Origin: Gemmobacter sp964439015
GTDB lineage: Bacteria > Pseudomonadota > Alphaproteobacteria > Rhodobacterales > Rhodobacteraceae
Direction: 5' to 3'
Length of the DNA stretch: 34,162 bases
Assembly (NCBI GenBank): GCA_964439015.1
Contig: CAYTMV010000023.1
Span: forward strand, 1 to 34,162
This document shows positions 1 to 5,566 of the stretch, in pieces; position 1 is the stretch's first letter, and each line of letters starts with the position of its first letter. The notes beneath the pieces are model-generated. The model was not told the DNA's origin. It made no database searches and was given only the letters and a program-made list of their open reading frames with translations. The position numbers and the translations under genes were made by a program.

Positions 1-574
1 CCCACTCGGCCCCGATCCCGCGCATGGCGAGGTCGAGCCGCAGGCGGGCGATGTGACGGTAGAGGGCGGAGCGGGAGGTGCCGGTACGCTCGACGATCTC
101 TGCGACAGCGCAGGTGCCAAGCGCCGCGCAAAGCCCGCGGGCCTCCTCGGGCAGGCCGCCCAGCACCCGGGCGAGATCGTGGATTGTGTCGGCGTCGTCC
201 GTGGCGGAGCGGTCCTGCCCATGCCAGGCGGCCAGACCATCGGCTTCCGCCAGCAAACTGCCCAGCGGCTCGGTCGCGCCGGAAACGGGGGCGTCGAGCG
301 AAAGCACCGTGCCGCCCTGCATTCTGCGCTGGCGGTGATGACGGATGGCAATGCGCGAGGACTGGTTGCGCAAGACGATGTTGGAGAAAGCGCCGATGCT
401 GCCACGGCGGGCGTCGAAGCCGGGCAGTCGGCAGATCAGGTCGACCAGCAGGTCCTGGCGGAGATCGTCGAGATCGGCGGCGGGCAGCACCAGCTTGCGA
501 TGCAGGCGGCGCGCGGCAATGGCCGCCTCGTCGATCAGCGTGGCAAGGTCATTGGGGGAAATGGGAGGGAGCAT
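1..574 (-). CDS. Sigma-70-like protein, partial (C-terminus outside window)
   Basis: The reading frame opens at ATG 574 and stays open to the window edge, giving at least 191 residues. AGGA about 9 bases ahead of the ATG is a fair ribosome binding site. Residues about 30-84 resemble sigma region 2: DLDDLRQDLLVDL, then a GAF-x-NIVLRN segment and a basic RHHRQRR tail. Residues about 137-185 resemble region 4: LPEEARGLC followed by a helix-turn-helix ending SALYRHIARLRLDLA. The two regions are joined by a linker of roughly 50 residues. The layout is that of small sigma-70/ECF-type factors seen in alphaproteobacterial prophages and islands. It is the last visible gene of the minus-strand unit and follows the winged-helix gene after 117 bp that contain four 11-bp repeats. 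It could be a true sigma factor or a sigma-derived regulator; its target promoters are unknown. Confidence 0.7.
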   Translation of the reverse strand, partial: MLPPISPNDLATLIDEAAIAARRLHRKLVLPAADLDDLRQDLLVDLICRLPGFDARRGSIGAFSNIVLRNQSSRIAIRHHRQRRMQGGTVLSLDAPVSGATEPLGSLLAEADGLAAWHGQDRSATDDADTIHDLARVLGGLPEEARGLCAALGTCAVAEIVERTGTSRSALYRHIARLRLDLAMRGIGAEW

Positions 575-635
575 CTGTTTCGATCCTGGTCGTTTGCGTT
601 GACCAGTCGAAGATGCAACCTGCTGAAATTCTTTA

Positions 636-679
636 TCTCTCGGGCTTCTCCCGGAAACCTCCCGAAAATCTCCCGGTGC
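636..679 (-). repeat. Four direct repeats with 11-bp period upstream of the sigma-like gene (probable regulator binding site)
   Basis: Read on the plus strand, the units start at 636, 647, 658 and 669: TCTCTCGGGCT, TCTCCCGGAAA, CCTCCCGAAAA, TCTCCCGGTGC. Each shares the core CTCyCG. The array lies between the stop of the winged-helix gene (692) and the start of the sigma-like gene (574). The period is one helical turn, so all copies face the same side of DNA. OmpR/PhoB-family proteins bind direct repeats with 11-bp spacing, and the preceding gene encodes a protein with such a C-terminal domain. Binding by that protein is inferred. Confidence 0.65.
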
Positions 680-691
680 CGGAAAACGGGT

Positions 692-1687
692 CTAGGCGAT
701 GAACGCGATCCCGGAGGATGCAAGGTCGAGACGTGCGCCGACCTTGGACTTGCGATCGATGAACCCGTTGCTCGGGACCGCATCCAGCCGCTTGTTCTTC
801 CGGAACGCATCGCGCAGCCGGTTGATGCAGCGATCGACCTGTTCGGGATTGCTTTCCCGCCCTGTGCTCGCCTGAAGCGTTGCCGCCAGTGCCTCCTTTG
901 AAACCCAGCCCCCGGCGGCCATGGCCTCCTCTGCGAGCAGGGCGAAGGCGTCGAAGTCTCGCGGCTCGATGTCGATTTCGATGCCTTCGAAGATCACCCG
1001 GCGGCCGATACGGTCGATCTGGAGGCGCGCGTCCGGGGCCTGCTGTCCCGTGGGCACCCGAACCCGACCGAGATCGAGCGCGAAGGGGCGATCCGGGTCG
1101 TCGCGCAGCAGATCGAGGGCACGGGTGACCGTCAGGCGGAGGCCGTCGAGCTGGCGAGCGACCGCCGTCGGCAAGTCGCAATCGCCGAGACTGATCAGGG
1201 CAACAGGCGTTTTGCTGTCGATGGCGCCGCGCACATGGTCCACGATTTCTTGCGAGTTCTCCTCCCGCAGTCGCCGCACAAGGCAGATTTCGGCAGTTCG
1301 ACCATGCTTTTCGTGGCGACCGAGCCGCCAAATCCTGGCCGAGATCGCAACCGGACCCGGCCCCTTCAGTCCCGACTGCTCGCGTATCGCGCGGCAGAGA
1401 GCGGCGATATCGATGTCGAAGGACTGGATATCCAGCGCGTCGTCGTAACGTTCGCACTCTCCGGTCTCTGGATCGACGACGATCAATTCATCGCCGACCA
1501 CCTGAAAGACCGCAGTGCCATCGTCGCGTTGATCCTCGCGGTCCGCCAAGATTCCCAGATTGCGCAGCGATCGGACGAAGCGCGGATCATAGGGCTCTAG
1601 CTCTGCCGCACCGATGGCACGGATCGGATGACGATCACTCTGCCGCAGCAGCAGCCTGATCAGTTCTGCGGCGTTTGCGAATGTCAT
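692..1687 (-). CDS. Putative DNA-binding protein with C-terminal OmpR/PhoB-like winged helix
   Basis: 331 residues. I chose ATG 1687 (MTFANAAELI) because the in-frame extension upstream runs through the preceding gene and reads as low-complexity shadow sequence. GGA sits 10 bases ahead of it. The start overlaps the end of the upstream gene by 53 bp, which suggests coupled translation. Residues about 1-60 look helical. Residues 61-200 are of unknown fold. Residues about 229-315 match the trans-regulatory C-terminal winged helix: a GIEIDIEPRDFDAFALLAE start (cf. 'LTprEfelL'), WVSKEALAATL, and then the recognition-helix-like INRLRDAFRK with a GFI wing. There is no receiver domain and no conserved phosphoacceptor layout, so it is not a standard response regulator. 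It probably regulates its own unit or the sigma-like gene; function unproven. Confidence 0.6.
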   Translation of the reverse strand: MTFANAAELIRLLLRQSDRHPIRAIGAAELEPYDPRFVRSLRNLGILADREDQRDDGTAVFQVVGDELIVVDPETGECERYDDALDIQSFDIDIAALCRAIREQSGLKGPGPVAISARIWRLGRHEKHGRTAEICLVRRLREENSQEIVDHVRGAIDSKTPVALISLGDCDLPTAVARQLDGLRLTVTRALDLLRDDPDRPFALDLGRVRVPTGQQAPDARLQIDRIGRRVIFEGIEIDIEPRDFDAFALLAEEAMAAGGWVSKEALAATLQASTGRESNPEQVDRCINRLRDAFRKNKRLDAVPSNGFIDRKSKVGARLDLASSGIAFIA

Positions 1688-2873
1688 TGTTTTCCAGCAT
1701 CTCGAGGATGAGCCGTTCGTGCGAGTGGTCGCGCATGCTGACTGTGCGCGGCGGCCGGATCGTAACCGGGACCACGATCTCGCTGCCGTCCACTTCAATG
1801 GTGACGTCGATCTTGGCATGCACGATCCGCACGTCAGCAACCTCGATCTCGGGGGCCAAATCCTTCAAGCGCCTGAGCGCATTCTCGGAATCGCCGAGCG
1901 CCAGAAACCACGGCGAGCGACGCAAGCGCCCCGTAGCGGTCAGTTGCGCCTCATCGATGCGCACTTCCCGCAAGGCGACATGCGTGATGTCGCCGTCGGG
2001 ATCGAAGGTGAACCTGAACTTCTCGCCGTGTCGCTGCAGGGGACCGAGAGTGTAGAGTTCTTCTTTGGCCGAGGCCTCGAAAATGTCGCCATCTCCAAGG
2101 ACATGGGCGCCGAAAAGCCTTACCAGCTTCTTGGCGTCGGTGGCGGACTTCGAGCCCACAGAGACCGCGCTCCTGCGTCGGTCATACTCGATGGTCGATT
2201 GCACGATCTCGCGGAATTTCAGCGTGTCCTCTGCCCCCTCCTGATCGACGTTCTTGGTCTCTGGCTTGGAGCCGTGCAGGATCAGCACGCGTAACAGATC
2301 GTCCTCTTCGAACCACCGCACATCGCAATAGTGACCGTTGTAGCGGCCTGCGAAGTGCAGCCGTGCCGATTCGGCGAAGCTGTCTTTTACCCCGGCATCG
2401 TGGTGGCGCAGTTCGACGTCCTCCCGTTCCGCGTCGCGTTCGAGCTTGGACGAATGGGCAAGAAATGCCGCTGCGCTGAGGGCGCGGTCGAAGATTGCAC
2501 GGTGATCGAGCCAGGTGACCAGCGCCATGAAGCGCGGCGTGAAGCGCAGATCGTCAGCTGCCCCGTCGATACGACACGCCGACAGGACATCAATACCAGC
2601 CTCCGAGGCGATTTCCTGGATGATTCGTGCGCCGGCATCGGTCGACAGCGTCGAGATATTGTAGAGTGCGAATTGCAGCTTTGCCGGGAATCGCAGGTCA
2701 GCCCTGGCGAAGAGCGCGAAAATCGCCTCACGCCGCTTTCCCTCGTCCTCTGGGAGCCCATTCCAGTCGAAATCTATCTGGCCCAGATAGGGGCTCAGCA
2801 AACGATGAAGCAGTTCGAGGTCGACGGTGCGCGAGAACGCGCGATCGACGAAATTCTTGATCCTCTTGGCCAT
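1635..2873 (-). CDS. Conserved hypothetical protein, 412 aa, first gene of the minus-strand regulatory unit
   Basis: I do not recognise the family. I chose ATG 2873 (MAKRIKNFVDRAF) because AGGAGA lies 5 bases upstream; the longer frame to 3023 would run through the palindromic operator-like site. No signal peptide or membrane segment is visible. The N-terminal 150 residues look helical with an FALYNISTLSTDAG segment. The middle is charged (RDAEREDVELRHHD). The C-terminal half alternates beta-like strands with acidic turns and ends in a basic, alanine-rich tail (RKRRRTDQAAAAAE). It is encoded ahead of, and overlaps, the winged-helix gene, which is followed by a sigma-like gene. A role in controlling or sensing for that unit is plausible, but nothing in the sequence fixes it. 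Codon use and GC are lower than in the core genes. Confidence 0.6.
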   Translation of the reverse strand: MAKRIKNFVDRAFSRTVDLELLHRLLSPYLGQIDFDWNGLPEDEGKRREAIFALFARADLRFPAKLQFALYNISTLSTDAGARIIQEIASEAGIDVLSACRIDGAADDLRFTPRFMALVTWLDHRAIFDRALSAAAFLAHSSKLERDAEREDVELRHHDAGVKDSFAESARLHFAGRYNGHYCDVRWFEEDDLLRVLILHGSKPETKNVDQEGAEDTLKFREIVQSTIEYDRRRSAVSVGSKSATDAKKLVRLFGAHVLGDGDIFEASAKEELYTLGPLQRHGEKFRFTFDPDGDITHVALREVRIDEAQLTATGRLRRSPWFLALGDSENALRRLKDLAPEIEVADVRIVHAKIDVTIEVDGSEIVVPVTIRPPRTVSMRDHSHERLILEMLENNDIRKRRRTDQAAAAAE

Positions 2874-2911
2874 GTAATCTCCTCTCGCCCTGAAACCTTG
2901 TCGCTTGCGGT

Positions 2912-2927
2912 CGCAAACCGGTTTGCG
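2912..2927. promoter_or_regulatory. Perfect 16-bp palindrome, probable operator
   Basis: The sequence CGCAAACCGGTTTGCG is its own reverse complement over all 16 bases. It lies 38 bases ahead of the ATG of the 412-aa gene, in the 254-bp gap between the divergent minus-strand unit and the recombinase cassette. Position and symmetry suit a dimeric repressor controlling the minus-strand unit and possibly both directions. The binder is unknown. The 130-aa HTH protein of the recombinase cassette and the winged-helix protein are local candidates. Confidence 0.55.
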
Positions 2928-3127
2928 CCTCCACGACCCTCTTAACGCTGGCGGAAAATGCATGACCGATTCACCGGGCGAAGGTGAAGCACTGTTCCGA
3001 TTATGTTCTACCCGGCCGATCAACCATGAGTCGAGTCCCGCCTTTCGCGTAGCGGCTACCTATCCCAGCGGGACGTTGTCCGGTTTACCTGAGTAGAGGC
3101 AGGGCAAGCCACCACGGACTTGCTCGC

Positions 3128-3331
3128 ATGAAACGCCCCAATCCCCTGCCACCCGAACAGATGACGCCCACAGAACGCCGTGCCGAGTTGTGCGGTCTGC
3201 TTGCCCTCGGGATGGTGCGTTTGATGCAGCGAGAGCGGGGAGAACCTTCTGACGAAACTGGAGAAATTCGCCTACACTATCCGCCCGACCGATGCCGTCA
3301 TGCAACCCCGAACCCAACGGAGAAAACATGA
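3128..3331 (+). CDS. Small conserved protein, first gene of recombinase cassette
   Basis: 67 residues (MKRPNPLPPEQMTPTERR...). Function unknown. Small proteins that begin this way, with a proline-rich start and a helical TERRAELCGLLALGMVRLMQR segment, are familiar to me upstream of DUF2924 and serine recombinase genes in alphaproteobacteria; this is from memory, not from a search. Its TGA at 3329-3331 overlaps the ATG of the DUF2924 gene at 3328 (ATGA). No strong ribosome binding site is seen ahead of 3128, so the start is moderately sure. The first 50 residues are the most convincing part. Confidence 0.6.
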   Translation: MKRPNPLPPEQMTPTERRAELCGLLALGMVRLMQRERGEPSDETGEIRLHYPPDRCRHATPNPTEKT

Positions 3332-3783
3332 CGACGCACGATCCCATCCCCGCGCGCGTGGCCGCGCTGAAGACCATCCCGACGCCCGACCTGAAAAAGC
3401 AGTGGCGTGAGTTGTTCGACAGCGAGCCGCCGCCGTTCAACCGGCGCTACCTTGAATCCCGCCTGGCCTACCGCATCCAGGAACTCGCCTATGGCGGGCT
3501 GAAGCCCGAGACCGTTCGGCGGCTGGAACGGCTGGGCGAGGAACTTGATGGAGGGGACAAGAAGAAGCGCGGACTGCGCCTCGACCGCGACCGGCCCATC
3601 ACGGGCACGCGGCTGCTTCGCGAATGGCAGGGCGTCGAATACGTCGTGACGGTCACCGCCGACGGCTTCGAATGGCAGGGGCGGCCTTACAAGTCGCTGT
3701 CGGCAATCGCCCGCGCCATCACCGGCACGCGCTGGAATGGCTGGGTCTTCTTCGGTCTCAAGAACCACAGGGGGCGGACATGA
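3328..3783 (+). CDS. DUF2924 family protein
   Basis: 151 residues from ATG 3328, preceded by GGAG about 6 bases upstream. Features that match my memory of DUF2924 are WRELFDSEPPPFNRRYLESRLAY near residues 30-50, the LAYGGL segment, a central GTRLLREWQG-x-EYVVTV strand pair, and a C-terminal Y-KSLSAIARAITGT-WNGWVFFGL. DUF2924 proteins are typically encoded just upstream of serine recombinases in alphaproteobacterial islands and prophages. Their biochemical role is not established; an accessory or directionality role in recombination is only a guess. It is translationally coupled on both sides (ATGA at 3328 and at 3780). Confidence 0.8.
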   Translation: MTTHDPIPARVAALKTIPTPDLKKQWRELFDSEPPPFNRRYLESRLAYRIQELAYGGLKPETVRRLERLGEELDGGDKKKRGLRLDRDRPITGTRLLREWQGVEYVVTVTADGFEWQGRPYKSLSAIARAITGTRWNGWVFFGLKNHRGRT

Positions 3784-5105
3784 CGAAGCTGCCCGAAAAA
3801 TCAAAGGTCGTCCGCAAGCTGCGCTGCGCGGTCTACACGCGGAAATCCTCCGAGGAAGGGCTGGAGCAGGAGTTCAACAGCCTCCACGCCCAGCGCGAGG
3901 CATGCGAAGCCTACATCGCCAGCCAGCGGTCCGAGGGCTGGGTGCTGGTCCGTGATCAGTATGACGACGGCGGCATCTCGGGCGGCACGTTGGAACGCCC
4001 GGGATTGACACGCCTGCTGGATGACATCGAGGACGGGCTGGTCGACGTGGTGGTGGTCTACAAGATCGACCGCCTCAGCCGCTCGCTCGCCGACTTCGCC
4101 AAGCTGGTCGAGGTGTTCGACCGGAATGGCGTGACGTTCGTCTCGGTCACGCAAAGCTTCAACACGACCACGTCCATGGGCCGGCTGACGCTGAACATCC
4201 TGCTCTCGTTCGCCCAGTTCGAACGCGAGGTGACGGCCGAGCGCATCCGCGACAAGGTCGCCGCCAGCCGGAAGAAGGGCATGTGGATGGGCGGTGTGCC
4301 GCCCTACGGATATCGCGTCGAGAACCGGAAGCTGGTGATTGACGACGAGCATGCCGAGCATGTCTGCTGGATCTTCGCCCGCTTCCTCGAGATCGGGTCC
4401 TGTACGGAACTGGCGCGGGAGGTCGGCGCACGCGGCATTCGGACCCCGCGCGGCAACCGGATCGACAAGAAATACATCTACCGGATGCTCAGCAACCGCG
4501 CCTACATCGGCGAAGCCGTCCACAAGGGCGACAGCTATCCCGGCGAGCACGACGCCATCGTCGACCGCGAAACGTGGGACCGTGTCCATGCGATCCTGCA
4601 GGAGAGCCCGCGCAAGCGCGCCGCACGGACCCGCGCCGAAACACCGGCGATGCTGAAGGGACTGCTGTTCGGTCCCGACGGCGCCGCTTTCTCGCCGACG
4701 CACACCCGCAAGGGCGACAGGCTCTACCGCTACTACGTCAGCCAGACCGTGCTGAAACACGGCGCCGGATCATGCCCGGTGGGCCGCGTGCCCGCAGGCG
4801 AGATCGAGGCTGCCGTCATCGACCAGCTTCGCGCCGTGTTCCGCCAGCCCGAGATCGTGGCGGGGACATGGAAGGCGGCGCGCCCCCACGCCGAAGACAT
4901 CACCGAGGCCGACGCACGGTCAGCGCTTCACCAGCTCGATCCGTTGTGGGACGAGCTTTTCCCTGCCGAGCAGGCGCGCATCGTCACGCTGCTGGTCGAG
5001 CGCGTGGACATCGACACGGACGGTCTCAATGTGCGCCTGCGCATCGACGGGCTCAGCGGACTAGCCCGCGAGATGCTGGCCGGTGGCATCGAGGCCGCGG
5101 CATGA
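3780..5105 (+). CDS. Serine recombinase (resolvase N-terminal domain plus recombinase domain)
   Basis: 441 residues from ATG 3780, overlapping the DUF2924 stop as ATGA. It catalyses site-specific DNA cleavage and exchange through a 5'-phosphoserine link. The N-terminal catalytic domain covers about residues 14-160. It has Y19-T-R21-K-S23, the nucleophile motif, and D97-R-L-S-R101. The helix E region with FEREVTAERIRDK leads into the Recombinase domain (GMWMGGVPPYGYRV, then RMLSNRAYIGEAVHKG). In the zinc-ribbon position (about 293-335) the usual CxxC is replaced by GPDG and only one cysteine (SCPVGRVPAGEIE) remains. At 441 residues it is shorter than typical large phage integrases and lacks a long coiled coil. 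It probably mobilises or once mobilised this island; its att sites were not identified. Confidence 0.9.
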   Translation: MTKLPEKSKVVRKLRCAVYTRKSSEEGLEQEFNSLHAQREACEAYIASQRSEGWVLVRDQYDDGGISGGTLERPGLTRLLDDIEDGLVDVVVVYKIDRLSRSLADFAKLVEVFDRNGVTFVSVTQSFNTTTSMGRLTLNILLSFAQFEREVTAERIRDKVAASRKKGMWMGGVPPYGYRVENRKLVIDDEHAEHVCWIFARFLEIGSCTELAREVGARGIRTPRGNRIDKKYIYRMLSNRAYIGEAVHKGDSYPGEHDAIVDRETWDRVHAILQESPRKRAARTRAETPAMLKGLLFGPDGAAFSPTHTRKGDRLYRYYVSQTVLKHGAGSCPVGRVPAGEIEAAVIDQLRAVFRQPEIVAGTWKAARPHAEDITEADARSALHQLDPLWDELFPAEQARIVTLLVERVDIDTDGLNVRLRIDGLSGLAREMLAGGIEAAA

Positions 5106-5494
5106 CCCGCGGGGCGCCGATGCCGGACACCGTAACGCTCCATGTCCCGTTCCGCGTCGTAAAGCGCGGCGGGCGGAAGGAGATGCAGATGCCCGAGGGC
5201 GCCACGCAACCGCGGCGGACGGACAACACGCTGGTTAAGGCGTTGGCCCGCGCGTTCCGCTGGAAACGCCTGCTGGAGTCAGGGGAGTTCGCGTCGATTT
5301 CCGAGCTGGCAGAGAAGGAAGGGATCGCCTTCACCTACATGGCGCGGCTGATGCGTTTGTCGCTCCTGTCCCCGGAACTCGTCGATGCCGTCATCGACGG
5401 CCGCCAGCCCTCGAATATGACGCTCGCCGATTTGATGGACCCGTTCCCGACCAATTGGAAGGAGCAGCACGCGCTCTGGCACGATCAGAACTGA
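5102..5494 (+). CDS. Small helix-turn-helix protein of the recombinase cassette
   Basis: 130 residues from ATG 5102, overlapping the recombinase stop (ATGA). The first 45 residues are basic (VVKRGGRKEMQ). The middle (about 58-105) reads as a helix-turn-helix like that of ParB/KorB proteins: ISELAEKEGIAFTYMARLMRLSLLSPELVDAVIDG. The C-terminus ends PFPTNWKEQHALW. DNA binding is likely. A role as repressor of the cassette or as a recombination accessory protein is inferred from its place as the fourth coupled gene. Confidence 0.7.
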   Translation: MTRGAPMPDTVTLHVPFRVVKRGGRKEMQMPEGATQPRRTDNTLVKALARAFRWKRLLESGEFASISELAEKEGIAFTYMARLMRLSLLSPELVDAVIDGRQPSNMTLADLMDPFPTNWKEQHALWHDQN

Positions 5495-5566
5495 TTCCCG
5501 CGTGCAAAAAGACAACCGGCGCGATAGGTAATGGAAAACAAGACCTTTTCGTGAGTTTCCGGCCCC

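Noticed and set aside
53..901. 282-residue plus-strand frame at the left edge
   Set aside because: It is opposite the sigma-like gene, whose minus-strand frame has sigma region 2 and 4 features and a ribosome binding site; the minus frame has no stop in the window only because it is cut by the edge.
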